Translations under genes and position numbers: made by a program
NCBI GenBank assembly: GCA_900549415.1
Contig: URNX01000022.1
Location: 1 to 52,287 of the forward strand
Source: an uncultured bacterium
GTDB taxonomy: Bacteria > Verrucomicrobiota > Lentisphaeria > Victivallales > UBA1829
Direction of reading: 5' to 3'
Length of the DNA stretch: 52,287 nucleotides
In this document: one piece after another, positions 16,565 to 25,211 of the stretch
Layout: the number at the start of each line of letters is the position of its first letter
Position numbering within the stretch: position 1 is the stretch's first letter
The notes under the pieces: generated by a model
What the model was told of the DNA's origin: nothing
Seen by the model: only the letters and a program-made list of their open reading frames with translations
The model's database searches: none

Positions 16565-17653
16565 TTACAAGTACTTTCCGAAGCCCTCGCGGTCGCCGAA
16601 CTTCGCAAGCAGAGTTTTGATTTTCGGCGCGCTGGAGACGGGGGCGACGAGCACCGCGTCGGCGGTCTTGATGAGAATCATGTCCTTCAGGTCGATTCCC
16701 GCAAGCACGCCGGCGCCTTTTTCTGTGTAGGCGATGCAGTTCGTGCAGTCGAGCAGGAGGTTGGAGCCGGAGCTGACATTGTCGCGCTCGTCGGGTTCCA
16801 GATGGTTGCGCAGAGCAGTCCAGTTCCCGATGTCGTCCCAGTCGAATGAAGCGTCCTTTACAATGATTGCTGAGGCGTGTTCCATGAGCGCGTAGTCGAT
16901 GGATATTTTCCGGATGTTCCGGAATTGTTCGCGGAGTGTTGCACCGAATGCATCGGTTCCCCACGCGGCGGCAAGTGCTTCCGCAAAGGCGAGCAGATCG
17001 GGGGCGTTGCGCTCCATTTCCGCGAGCAGAACGGGAAGGGGAAAGACGAACATGCCGCTGTTCCACTTGCAGTTGCCTTTGGCAAGGAGTTCTGCGGCGG
17101 TTTTCTCATTCGGTTTTTCGAGAAAGCGGGCGGCGCGGTGGACGCCGTTTTTTGAGTCGATCGTATCGCCGCATTCGATGTAGCCGTAGTCCGGACTCGG
17201 ACGCGAGGGAATGATGCCGACTGTCGCAAGAGCGTTGCGTTTCACCGCATATTCCATGCAGATCTTGAGGTCGTTGAGCATGGCGTTTCGGTTGCAGATG
17301 AAGTGATCGGACGGGAGGACGAGTATGACGGGGTCGTCGGTTTTCGCTTTTGCCTTGACGATTCCCGCTGCGAGTGCGACGCACGGCGCTGTGTCACGTT
17401 TGCATGGTTCGCCGATGATGTTTTCTGGCGGAAGCTGAGAGCAGAGCGTGCGGATCTGCTCCTGGTAAGAGCTGTTGGTGATGATGAAGATGTGGTCATC
17501 CGGAATGAATCCGTTGAGACGGAGGACGGTTTGTTCGAGCAGCGTTTCACTGCCGAAGAGATTGAGAAGCTGTTTGGGTTTGTCTTTTCTGCTTCTCGGC
17601 CAGAAGCGCTCGCCGCTTCCGCCGGCCATGATGATGCAAAAAACTTCCTGCAT
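16565..17653 (-). CDS. manC: Mannose-1-phosphate guanylyltransferase
   Basis: 362 residues from ATG 17653 (MQEVFCIIMAGGSGERFWP). It makes GDP-mannose from mannose-1-phosphate and GTP for surface polysaccharide synthesis. The nucleotide-binding loop AGGSGERFWPRSRKDKPKQ, EPCKRDTAPCVALA, LPSDHFI and KWNSGMFVF are the type I family blocks. The C-terminal phosphomannose-isomerase half of the bifunctional type II enzymes is absent. The longer frame upstream of 17653 is not coding-like. Confidence 0.92.
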   Translation of the reverse strand: MQEVFCIIMAGGSGERFWPRSRKDKPKQLLNLFGSETLLEQTVLRLNGFIPDDHIFIITNSSYQEQIRTLCSQLPPENIIGEPCKRDTAPCVALAAGIVKAKAKTDDPVILVLPSDHFICNRNAMLNDLKICMEYAVKRNALATVGIIPSRPSPDYGYIECGDTIDSKNGVHRAARFLEKPNEKTAAELLAKGNCKWNSGMFVFPLPVLLAEMERNAPDLLAFAEALAAAWGTDAFGATLREQFRNIRKISIDYALMEHASAIIVKDASFDWDDIGNWTALRNHLEPDERDNVSSGSNLLLDCTNCIAYTEKGAGVLAGIDLKDMILIKTADAVLVAPVSSAPKIKTLLAKFGDREGFGKYL

Positions 17654-17783
17654 TTGGTGATTTTCCTGTTTTCGGACGGCTGAATCAGGCGTGCCAGCGA
17701 GCCCCTTTTTTGCATGCCTGAAGCAGTCTTTCCGATAACTTAACAGCAAACGGGAAAAAGTCAAGAGCGCGACAGCGTTTCCC

Positions 17784-18506
17784 TTATATTTTCGCATGAA
17801 CCCAGGCGGGGAAGGCATTGCCGCGTCCGTTCAGCACGCCGCGGGCATGCTCCGGATACGGATAAAAACGGCGGACCAGAGACCAGAAACGGAGCGAATG
17901 ATTCATCTCCGTCAGGTGGCAGCCTTCATGAATGATTACATAGCGCACAATCTCCGGCGGGAAAAAGAGGAGTCCGGCGTTGAGCATGATCTTGCGTTTC
18001 GAACTGCATGTTCCCCATGTGCTGCGTGCAAGCCCGATCCCGAAGCCGGAGGGAGTGAATCCGCATTCCGCGCAGACCTGTTCCGCAAACGGGAGAAGCA
18101 CGGCTTTCGCTTTGCGCTTCAGCCACTCCCGCAGAGCGGAAATACATGCCGCATCGGTCGAAACATCGCCCGAAACTGTTACAACGTCCGCATCCTGCCG
18201 AGCGCCCGTCCAGACGGTTTCCAAAGAGGTGTAGACAACGGCAAGCGTTTCGTCCGTGAATGCAAGCGCAATGCTCTGCGGACGCGCGGGAAGGGGGGCT
18301 GGACGCATTGCACGGAGGGTCTGCTCCAGCCATGCCGTCTGGGCGCGGAGAAATGCGAGCGCAGATTCGAGCGGAACAAACTGCGGGATGACCAGTTCCG
18401 GTCCCGCCTGTGTCACGCGGAGACGGATTCTGCGCGCCCGGGCGGAGCGGCGGATGGTTACGGTAGCCGTTTTGCCGCCTGGAAGTGTCAGTTCAAATGA
18501 ATTCAT
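17784..18506 (-). CDS. YgjP-like zinc metallopeptidase (DUF45)
   Basis: 240 residues. The N-terminal half (RRSARARRIRLRVTQAG) and the core TWGTCSSKRKIMLNAGL lead to the HExxH-type zinc site IIHEGCHLTEMNHSLRFW, the arrangement of the YgjP/WLM-like DUF45 family. Its cellular role is poorly known. The start lies only 11 nt downstream of a terminator hairpin and has no clear Shine-Dalgarno sequence, so expression may rely on read-through or on weak initiation. A 130-bp gap separates it from manC. Confidence 0.8.
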   Translation of the reverse strand: MNSFELTLPGGKTATVTIRRSARARRIRLRVTQAGPELVIPQFVPLESALAFLRAQTAWLEQTLRAMRPAPLPARPQSIALAFTDETLAVVYTSLETVWTGARQDADVVTVSGDVSTDAACISALREWLKRKAKAVLLPFAEQVCAECGFTPSGFGIGLARSTWGTCSSKRKIMLNAGLLFFPPEIVRYVIIHEGCHLTEMNHSLRFWSLVRRFYPYPEHARGVLNGRGNAFPAWVHAKI

Positions 18507-18512
18507 TGCTGC

Positions 18513-18542
18513 ACAAAAAAGGACAGCCGGAGCTGTCCTTTT
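18513..18542 (-). terminator. Intrinsic terminator after the unknown membrane-anchored protein gene
   Basis: AAAAGGACAGC and GCTGTCCTTTT form an 11-bp stem with a 4-nt loop; on the minus strand it ends in six T. It stops the gene whose stop is at 18567, just before the YgjP-like gene. Confidence 0.85.
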
Positions 18543-18566
18543 GAAAATATGGATTTATGAATCCGA

Positions 18567-19349
18567 TCAGCGTCTGTTGAAGAGGGAAGGATATTTCTTC
18601 GCCATTTCAACAAGGTTTTCCGGGGTGATGAGGATGTAACGGGCGGCGAAAGCCTCTTTGAGATCTTTCGGAGCGTTCTTCTCGAAATCTTCCTGTTTCA
18701 GATCGGGACGCATGACAACTGCGCCGGCGATGATGCCCTTCTGGATCTGCTCGCCGAGATAGTTGACGTCGGCGTTGATGAGAACGAGTTTCGGACCATT
18801 CTTCTGAGTCCAGACGGAGAGTCTCTGCATCTGGCCGGGATCATAGGGGAGGCTGAGAGTCATGACATAAACGTCGGTTCCGGCGTTCTCTTTGAAGAGA
18901 TCGTTGAAGTACTTGGCGTTCATGTACTCTTCAACCATTCCGCCGCCGTTCTCAGGGACATCGTAGGGGAGCCCCTTGACGGTGACTGTTGCGCCGGTGA
19001 TGTACTTCTTGACATAGTCGACGAGTTTGTTCGGCTGCTTGTCCCAGGAGTTTCCGCCGGAAGCGACGACGATGACGTTTTTACCCGCGAATTTCTGGGA
19101 AACGAGCTCGCCCGCGGCCTGCGCGGATGCTTCGCTGAAGCGGTCGTAGCTGGCGAGGGCTTCCTTCATTTCACGGGAGGGTCCGCCGAAGGAACCGGTG
19201 TCAACCATGAATTTGCCCGCGCAGATGACGACGACGATCAGGCAGAGAATCGCGATAGTCTTGGCGTTCGGGTTGGTTTTCTGTTTCTTTGCGCATACAA
19301 TCATTCCGATGAATGCGACGATCATGATAGCGATTGTTGCAATTTCCAT
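18567..19349 (-). CDS. Unknown protein with two N-terminal membrane spans and an extracytoplasmic domain
   Basis: 260 residues. Two hydrophobic segments (IATIAIMIVAFIGMIVCA and IAILCLIVVVICAGKFM) are separated by a short basic loop. The remaining 200 residues alternate strands and helices (GKNVIVVASGGNSW, GTDVYVMTLSLPYD, GPKLVLINADVNYLGEQIQKG), which suggests a Rossmann-like or binding-protein-like fold. I do not recognise the family. It has its own promoter and terminator and a strong AAGGAGAGG ribosome-binding site, so it is a single-gene unit and probably well expressed. Confidence 0.7.
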   Translation of the reverse strand: MEIATIAIMIVAFIGMIVCAKKQKTNPNAKTIAILCLIVVVICAGKFMVDTGSFGGPSREMKEALASYDRFSEASAQAAGELVSQKFAGKNVIVVASGGNSWDKQPNKLVDYVKKYITGATVTVKGLPYDVPENGGGMVEEYMNAKYFNDLFKENAGTDVYVMTLSLPYDPGQMQRLSVWTQKNGPKLVLINADVNYLGEQIQKGIIAGAVVMRPDLKQEDFEKNAPKDLKEAFAARYILITPENLVEMAKKYPSLFNRR

Positions 19350-19410
19350 CTTTACAATCCTCTCCTTCTTGTTTAGTATTCAGGCATTCTGAAAAGATGT
19401 TCTGTCTACG

Positions 19411-19438
19411 AATATAGCTTCTATTCAAGACATTTCAA
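19411..19438 (-). promoter_or_regulatory. Promoter of the unknown membrane-anchored protein
   Basis: On the minus strand TTGAAA (19438-19433), 16 bp, TATATT (19416-19411). Confidence 0.55.
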
Positions 19439-19456
19439 CAGCAAAATTGCAGAATT

Positions 19457-20467
19457 CTAAAAAAAATACGACTTTTTTTTGCCGGAAAGCATGAAAAGAC
19501 GCGTTTTTGCGCCGTTTTTCTCGAAAATCAGGGGGACGGCGTCGAGTTTTTCCCCGCGGAGCTGACGGCGGAATGATTCGAGCCACTCCGTCTGTGCTGC
19601 CGCCATGTCCAGTTCGCGGATGTTCAGTTCCGCTTCGTCCGGAAGCGGAACTGCTTCGTACCAGAGGGAATGGCGGATTTCCCGGTTCCCTTCCGTATGG
19701 CTGAACTTGGAGTTTCCGGAAAGAATCTGCCTGCGGCGGCGCTTTTCCCAGTCGCGGTCAAGACGTGCATTGTTGAGCCGCACCGTTTCGCGGAAGAACG
19801 GCTCGGCTGGCTGGGAGAGAATGCGGCGCCGTTCGAGACGCTGAATCAGCTCGTCATCCGGAACATCCATCCGGAGCGGAAGAAGCCAGCTGAGAATGTC
19901 GCGCAGATCCAGTTCATCCAGATTGTTTTTCCGCCGGATTCCGTACGCATCAATCAACGCGTATTCATTGGTTGCGGGATTGAGCAGGACATTCCCCGCG
20001 TGGAAGTCGGGATGCGTCAGCGAGTTTTCGCAGAAACGGAACGTGAGATCAAAAAAAGCGTCGAGCCAGAGCTGTTTCTTCCTGCCGTCGAAACGCGCTT
20101 CGGTGTACCAGTATTTGAGCGCGGAGATCCAGCCGTCGAGCGCGCGGGAGACGACCGCCGAGCTTGCGCCGCACCGTCCCCATGCGAGATATTCCGCGCA
20201 GGGAATGCCGCACTCCACAAGGAGTCTGCCGGATTTATATTCCGATTGCGCTTTGGAGAAGAACCGGTTGCGGAGCAGGTTGAGCAGTCCAGGTTTGCGT
20301 TCGATTTTGACGAAATATCCGCTGCCGTCCGAACCGGTTGCGCGGCAGACGGAGCGGACTGCATTGTGTTTGACGGGGTGTGCGAGCAGCTCTCCGATGG
20401 AATCCGCCCACGGTTCGAGAACCGCGGGATTCTCGGTAAACCAGGTCCAGCCGCGCTGCACGTTCAT
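19457..20467 (-). CDS. LPS-core kinase-like protein (WaaP/Kdo kinase superfamily)
   Basis: 336 residues. The protein-kinase-like fold is marked by the catalytic-loop motif LTHPDFHAGNVLL (HxDxHxxN) followed by the metal-binding Asp in ALIDAYGIRRKN. YFVKIERKPGLL carries the likely ATP-binding Lys. Relatives phosphorylate heptose or Kdo in the LPS inner core, at the inner membrane. Its start overlaps the DUF502 gene by 4 nt (ATGA), so it is the last gene of a long minus-strand run that begins with acpP. The C-terminus ends in lysines and SYFF over a T-rich stretch. Confidence 0.75.
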   Translation of the reverse strand: MNVQRGWTWFTENPAVLEPWADSIGELLAHPVKHNAVRSVCRATGSDGSGYFVKIERKPGLLNLLRNRFFSKAQSEYKSGRLLVECGIPCAEYLAWGRCGASSAVVSRALDGWISALKYWYTEARFDGRKKQLWLDAFFDLTFRFCENSLTHPDFHAGNVLLNPATNEYALIDAYGIRRKNNLDELDLRDILSWLLPLRMDVPDDELIQRLERRRILSQPAEPFFRETVRLNNARLDRDWEKRRRRQILSGNSKFSHTEGNREIRHSLWYEAVPLPDEAELNIRELDMAAAQTEWLESFRRQLRGEKLDAVPLIFEKNGAKTRLFMLSGKKKSYFF

Positions 20468-21141
20468 TTTCCCGCCTGCAGTTTTTTACCGGGGAGAATT
20501 ACTCCGCCGCTGACGATCAGGGTCATCGCTTCGGAAACGCTCATTTTCAGAATTTTGCATTCGCGCTTCGGAACGAAAATGAGAAAACCGCTGGTCGGGT
20601 TCGGCGTGGTCGGCATGAAGATGCTGTAGACTTCCTCCTGCAGATCTTCGTTGACTTCAAATTTCTCTTCGTTGAAGTTGGTGATGAAGCCGATTGCGTA
20701 AGAACCCTTTTTCGGATATTCAAACAGTGCGACCTGCTTGAAGAGTCCGCCCTGCGAAGACTTCACGGTTTCCCCGATCTGTTCGCAGGTGGAGTAGACG
20801 ATGCGCAGGAGCGGCAGTTTCAGAAGCAGCGTCTGCATCCAGCCGATGAATTTGCGTCCGAGCGTGATTTTCGCAATCTGTCCGATGACGACCAGAAGGA
20901 TGAGAATCAGGAGAATCGTGGAGATCCGGATGACGATCGGCCAGGCGGGGAAATTCGGAAAATGGGATTGGTCGTAGAGTGTCACCGCCCAGTCGGTCAG
21001 CGCGGAGATTCCCCAGTACGCGACCCAGACGGTGATGAAAATCGGAATGACGATGAAGAGTCCTCCGATCAGTGAGTTGCGGATGCGGGCGGCTATACTT
21101 GTGTGGGCTGGTTCAGCGGGAAGTTCAGTCATTTTCATCAT
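20464..21141 (-). CDS. DUF502 family membrane protein
   Basis: 225 residues with two membrane spans (GGLFIVIPIFITVWVAYWG and a second at VIRISTILLILILLVVIG). The family pattern TLLLKLPLLRIVYSTCEQIGE follows, then a soluble domain with FMPTTPNPTSGFLIFVP, diagnostic for DUF502. Function unknown. The start could be at 21141 or 21132; either way it overlaps the corC stop by 8-17 nt, so translation is coupled. Confidence 0.85.
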   Translation of the reverse strand: MMKMTELPAEPAHTSIAARIRNSLIGGLFIVIPIFITVWVAYWGISALTDWAVTLYDQSHFPNFPAWPIVIRISTILLILILLVVIGQIAKITLGRKFIGWMQTLLLKLPLLRIVYSTCEQIGETVKSSQGGLFKQVALFEYPKKGSYAIGFITNFNEEKFEVNEDLQEEVYSIFMPTTPNPTSGFLIFVPKRECKILKMSVSEAMTLIVSGGVILPGKKLQAGK

Positions 21142-22405
21142 CGGGCACCGAGAGTTTGAGTTTTTGAATTTTGCGTTTGTCCGCTTTTACGATTTCCGCG
21201 CGGAAGAGTCCGGGCGCGGTGAAGGTTTCGCCGGTTTCGGGAATGCGTCCGAGCTCAGCGCAGATGTAGCCGCCGATGGTGTCCGCATGTTCCGAATCGG
21301 GAATGTCGATGTCGAGAATCTCATTGACGTCGGAAACGGATGTGCGCGCTTCGAGCAGGACGGAGCCGTCAGGCAGAAGCTGCGGCTTTTCAATGGTATC
21401 CTCATCGCTGTCATATTCATCGCGGACGTCGCCGACGATCTCTTCGATGATGTCTTCAAAGGTGACGATGCCGCTGGTTCCGCCATACTCGTCGATGATG
21501 ACGGCAAAGTGGTTGCGGGTGCGCTTGATCTCTTCCAGCAGCTCATCGACGGCCTTGGTTTCGGGAATGAAAATGGGGGTGTGGATCATGCCGGCGAGAC
21601 TCTTCTTTTCGGGCGGGATGGCGAGGAAGTCCTTTGCATAGATGATGCCGCGGATTTCATCAATGGTGCGCCCGTAGACGGGAATACGGCTGTGTCCGGA
21701 GGCGACGAAAGTCTGAATTGCCTCTTCGATACTGGAGGAGAGCGGAATGGCGGTCATGTCGACGCGCGGGGTCATGATCTCTTTGACGGACATGTCCTGG
21801 AGGTCGAAGATGCCGCGGATCATGCGTTTTTCCCCCTCTTCGAGGTCACCGTCGGGCTCGTCTTCCATCATGTCGAGGATTTCATCCTCCAGGCTTGCCT
21901 TGTCTTCGGGTTCGGGGGCGTCCTCCATCATTTTTTCCATTTTGCGGTTCAGCAGCCCGAACAGCGGGGCGAGGGGGGCGAGAATGATGCGGGCGAAAAC
22001 GAGCATTACGGGAACGGTCATTTTGATGATGAACAGGTCGGCGCGCGGCAGAAGCAGTTTGGCCAGCAGGTCGCTGACCGAGCAGAGCAGGATGATTGAG
22101 ACCGCAAGAACGAGCATCTCCACGTATGGAACCTTGAGTCCCAGGAGACCGTCGAGCGAGGCGGAGGCGAAGTAGACCGAAACGGAGAAGACTGCGGCGA
22201 TGACGAACAGCAGCAGTTTGAACAGCATGCGGATCTGGTCGTCGCGTTCGAGCCATGAATCCAGTTTTTCCGCGAGCTCGGGGTTCTTCTCTTCAATCTT
22301 GCGGACGCGTCCGCCGGAGAGATCTTCAAAAGCGTCAAAGACGCAGGAGAGCAGCATGTAAAGCACGCAGCTCGACGGAATCAGAATCTTGAGAGTCTCA
22401 TTCAT
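21125..22405 (-). CDS. HlyC/CorC family transporter-associated protein with CBS domains
   Basis: 426 residues. The N-terminal CNNM/DUF21-type membrane region (spans near residues 1-30, 60-85 and 95-155) is followed by a conserved acidic linker. A CBS pair comes next (KEIMTPRVDMTAIPLSSSIE, GHSRIPVYGRTIDEIRGIIY and HFAVIIDEYGGTSGIVTFED), then a C-terminal CorC_HlyC domain (ISTIGGYI-like DTIGGYICAELG). Such proteins are linked to magnesium or cobalt efflux. Sits 11 nt behind ybeY, the common phoH-pgpH-ybeY-corC order. Confidence 0.88.
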   Translation of the reverse strand: MNETLKILIPSSCVLYMLLSCVFDAFEDLSGGRVRKIEEKNPELAEKLDSWLERDDQIRMLFKLLLFVIAAVFSVSVYFASASLDGLLGLKVPYVEMLVLAVSIILLCSVSDLLAKLLLPRADLFIIKMTVPVMLVFARIILAPLAPLFGLLNRKMEKMMEDAPEPEDKASLEDEILDMMEDEPDGDLEEGEKRMIRGIFDLQDMSVKEIMTPRVDMTAIPLSSSIEEAIQTFVASGHSRIPVYGRTIDEIRGIIYAKDFLAIPPEKKSLAGMIHTPIFIPETKAVDELLEEIKRTRNHFAVIIDEYGGTSGIVTFEDIIEEIVGDVRDEYDSDEDTIEKPQLLPDGSVLLEARTSVSDVNEILDIDIPDSEHADTIGGYICAELGRIPETGETFTAPGLFRAEIVKADKRKIQKLKLSVPDDEND

Positions 22406-22416
22406 GGGGTCTGGTC

Positions 22417-22902
22417 TCAGAGACCGAAAATCCTTTCAAAGTTAAAATCTTTTTCAAGCGCGGCGAGAACCTGTTTTTCGCGCCGGCGCATTCGGCGTTT
22501 CTTTTCGGGGACAAGGTCGTCCTCTCCGGCCGCATGGAGCAGGCCGTGGGACATATAGAGCGTGACTTCGCGCGAGTAGGGCAGCCCGCGTTTTTCCGCT
22601 TCGCGGCGGGCGACGTCGGGACAGACGTAGACTTCCACGTCCGCTTCGAATTCATCGTCTTCCGTTTTCGGAAAGTCGCATCCGGGCGTGCGCAGGTCGA
22701 AGGAAATGACGTCGGTCGGACCTTTGTGCTGCAGAGCGTCCCAGTTGAGTTCCTCCATCTTGTCATCGGGCATGAAGACCACGGCGACGTCGAGGTTGTC
22801 GGGCAGACCCGCTGCGAGAGCCGCTGCTTTTGCCAGTCGTTCAAGAGTCTTTTTGTTCGGCCGCTTTTCTTGCTGCCGCATCCACGAACAGATCGTTCTC
22901 AT
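22417..22902 (-). CDS. ybeY: YbeY rRNA-maturation endoribonuclease, variant metal site
   Basis: 161 residues from ATG 22902, which has AAGGAGG 9 nt upstream; a longer frame from 22938 lacks this. It acts in 16S rRNA 3'-end processing and ribosome quality control. GPTDVISFDLR and VEVYVCPDVARREA are family blocks. The metal motif reads HGLLHAAGEDDL; the third ligand, His in E. coli (HGxLHLxGyDH), is Asp here. I recall a similar Asp in Bacteroidetes proteins, so it may be functional. The start overlaps pgpH by 62 nt. Confidence 0.87.
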   Translation of the reverse strand: MRTICSWMRQQEKRPNKKTLERLAKAAALAAGLPDNLDVAVVFMPDDKMEELNWDALQHKGPTDVISFDLRTPGCDFPKTEDDEFEADVEVYVCPDVARREAEKRGLPYSREVTLYMSHGLLHAAGEDDLVPEKKRRMRRREKQVLAALEKDFNFERIFGL

Positions 22903-25210
22903 CCGGCGTTGCCTCCTTGGGATAAGCCACTCGCGCATGAAGCATGGCGGTGAGCGTGTTTACAAAACTTTCTTTTATTGTGGTGAGTTCCTTGAATGTC
23001 AGATTCGCCGCATCAAGCTGATGACCGAGCATTCGCGAGAAGATGATTTCATTGACCAGTTCTTCGATTTTGTTGTGCGTGGGCTTCTGAAGCGAGCGCG
23101 AGGCGGCTTCGCAGGCGTCCGCAAGCGAGAGAATAGCGATCTCCTTCGTTTGCGGAGTCGGTCCTTCATAGCGGTAGTCGTGCTCGTCGACGTTTTCTCC
23201 GGAGTCCTGGGCCTGCTTGTAGAAGAAGCGGACAAGGTCGGTTCCGTGGTGCTGTTGAATGGCGTCGCGCATGAGCTTTTTCAGTTTGTATTTGCGTGCA
23301 AGCTCAAGACCCTCTTTCACATGATTGCGGATGATTAGCGCGCTGATTTTCGGCATGAGTTCCCGGTGTTTGTTTTCGCCGTTGTCGTTTTCGGAGAAAT
23401 ATTCGGGCTGGGCGAGCTTGCCGACATCGTGAAAGAGTGCGCAGACGCGAGCCTTGATCGGATTCGCGCCGATCTCTTTCGCCGCCGCTTCGGCGAGCAT
23501 GGAGACGACGAGACTGTGGTGGTAGGTTCCCGGCGCTTCAAACTGAAGGCGCTTCAGAAGCGGGTGATTGTAGTCGCTGTAGAGCAGGAGGGACATGTTG
23601 GTCGGGGTATCGCAGCAGACTTCAAGAATGTAGAGTGTGACCTGCGTCAAGCCTGCTGTGAGCAGTCCGGTTGTGAACGGAAGCAGGATGCTCCACGGGA
23701 AAAATTCGCGTCCCGGAACCGGAATGTCGCGCCAGATGAAGAGCAGAGCGATTGCCAGCGAGGTCAGCGAGACGGAAAGGAAGCCGTAGATGAAGTAGTT
23801 GCGGTAGTTGACGCAGCGGCGGACCGCATACGAGGCAATGGCGCTGATCATGAGTCCCATGAGCACGATGTGGAAGGAGCCGTAGACCGAAAACGCCGCA
23901 ATGACGGAGACGAAGAGTCCGGCGAACAGCGCGGTTCTCATTCCGTAGATGCAGGAGAGAATCATCGGCGCGAATCCGAGCGGAAGAACAATGCAGATCA
24001 GCCACGGCGGAATGGATTCGATTTCCCCGAACACCAGGAACATCCGGTATGTGAGGACGTTCAGGAGAATTGAAAGGACCACGACGAATCCGATCATCCG
24101 CACGCGCTCCGCACTCTGCAGAATGTCCGGATTGATGTGGTGCAGATAGATTCCGCAGAAGAGCAGAATGAAAAGTGTGGTCAGCAGGGATTTGCCCGCA
24201 TGATCAATCAGCTTCCCCGCGTCCTGCCGGATATTGTCCCGCTGAATCCGTGAGATTTCCCGGTATTCCGCGAGAATTTTCTTGTTCTCCTCGGTCAGCT
24301 GTTCGCCGGATTTGACGATGATGTAGCCTCGGAAAATCTTCCGGATGACGGGCTTGACATCCGCCATGGCTTTCTCTTTTTCCTTTTCGGTGAACGTTTT
24401 GTCTTCGTGGATTTCAACCTGTTCGAGGAGCGGTTTCAGAAGGTCGGAAAGAGCGTTCAGGGTTTCCGCCTTGTCCGCGGAATTGAAGGTTTCCAGCGCG
24501 TTTCCGCTGATGACGGAGGCCGCTTCGGCAACGGTCGGGATGTCCTTCCGCAGGAGCGGGTCGTGAATCCGTCCGTAGCCGTCGATGATGCGCAGGTATT
24601 TCGGCCCCTGACCGTTGTTGCGTTCGGCTGCCGGGATGATTCCGTTGCTTGCCGCGATGTTCAGCTGTTTCTGAAGAGAGAGCGTGAGCTGGGGGGTGGC
24701 GGCGATGAGATAGAGGCGGTTGAGTTCGGCTTCGGGGAGTGCGGCGATGCGTTTGCCCTCGGACGTGTCGGAAGCGATGTGCGGCTGTTTCGTTTTGAGT
24801 GCGGTTCCGCGGGAGCGGATTTCCTGCAGGAGTTTGTCGAGTTCTCCGGAAATCTGCTGTATCTTGCTGTTGTCCAGACGGCAGTAGAGCGGAACTTTCG
24901 CTGCGGCGGAGTCGCGGAGCTGTTTCGTTTTGTCGCGGTCTTCGTAGTCGAAATCGTTCTGGACATAGATGGTTGAGAATGCCGGTTGATCCCCCTTGAG
25001 ATCTGGAGGCAGGGGGCGGTAGAGCTGGTGCATCATGGAGAAGACGCTTGCGGCGAGGACGAGGAGCGCCATGACGGTCCATGCTGCGGGGCGGCTGTTC
25101 ATGAGGCGTCTGTAGAGAGATTCCTTGCGGTTGACTTTGCGCGAGGTGTTGAGCATTCCGCGCTGAGCCATCTTGCGTTTGGCCAGGATATTCCGTATAA
25201 AGGAAAACAT
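22841..25210 (-). CDS. pgpH: 7TM-HD phosphohydrolase, PgpH-like c-di-AMP phosphodiesterase
   Basis: 789 residues from ATG 25210 (MFSFIRNILAKRKM, with GGGAGGAA upstream). One N-terminal span (AAWTVMALLVLAASVFSMM) precedes a large extracytoplasmic 7TMR-HDED domain. A block of about seven spans follows, then a cytoplasmic HD domain with TYHHSLVVSMLAEAAAKEIG, ALFHDVGKLAQPEYF and a long HD-type tail. In Firmicutes PgpH degrades cyclic di-AMP. Whether this organism makes c-di-AMP is not shown by the window. Start is two bases behind phoH. Confidence 0.9.
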   Translation of the reverse strand: MFSFIRNILAKRKMAQRGMLNTSRKVNRKESLYRRLMNSRPAAWTVMALLVLAASVFSMMHQLYRPLPPDLKGDQPAFSTIYVQNDFDYEDRDKTKQLRDSAAAKVPLYCRLDNSKIQQISGELDKLLQEIRSRGTALKTKQPHIASDTSEGKRIAALPEAELNRLYLIAATPQLTLSLQKQLNIAASNGIIPAAERNNGQGPKYLRIIDGYGRIHDPLLRKDIPTVAEAASVISGNALETFNSADKAETLNALSDLLKPLLEQVEIHEDKTFTEKEKEKAMADVKPVIRKIFRGYIIVKSGEQLTEENKKILAEYREISRIQRDNIRQDAGKLIDHAGKSLLTTLFILLFCGIYLHHINPDILQSAERVRMIGFVVVLSILLNVLTYRMFLVFGEIESIPPWLICIVLPLGFAPMILSCIYGMRTALFAGLFVSVIAAFSVYGSFHIVLMGLMISAIASYAVRRCVNYRNYFIYGFLSVSLTSLAIALLFIWRDIPVPGREFFPWSILLPFTTGLLTAGLTQVTLYILEVCCDTPTNMSLLLYSDYNHPLLKRLQFEAPGTYHHSLVVSMLAEAAAKEIGANPIKARVCALFHDVGKLAQPEYFSENDNGENKHRELMPKISALIIRNHVKEGLELARKYKLKKLMRDAIQQHHGTDLVRFFYKQAQDSGENVDEHDYRYEGPTPQTKEIAILSLADACEAASRSLQKPTHNKIEELVNEIIFSRMLGHQLDAANLTFKELTTIKESFVNTLTAMLHARVAYPKEATPDENDLFVDAAARKAAEQKDS

Positions 25211-25211
25211 G

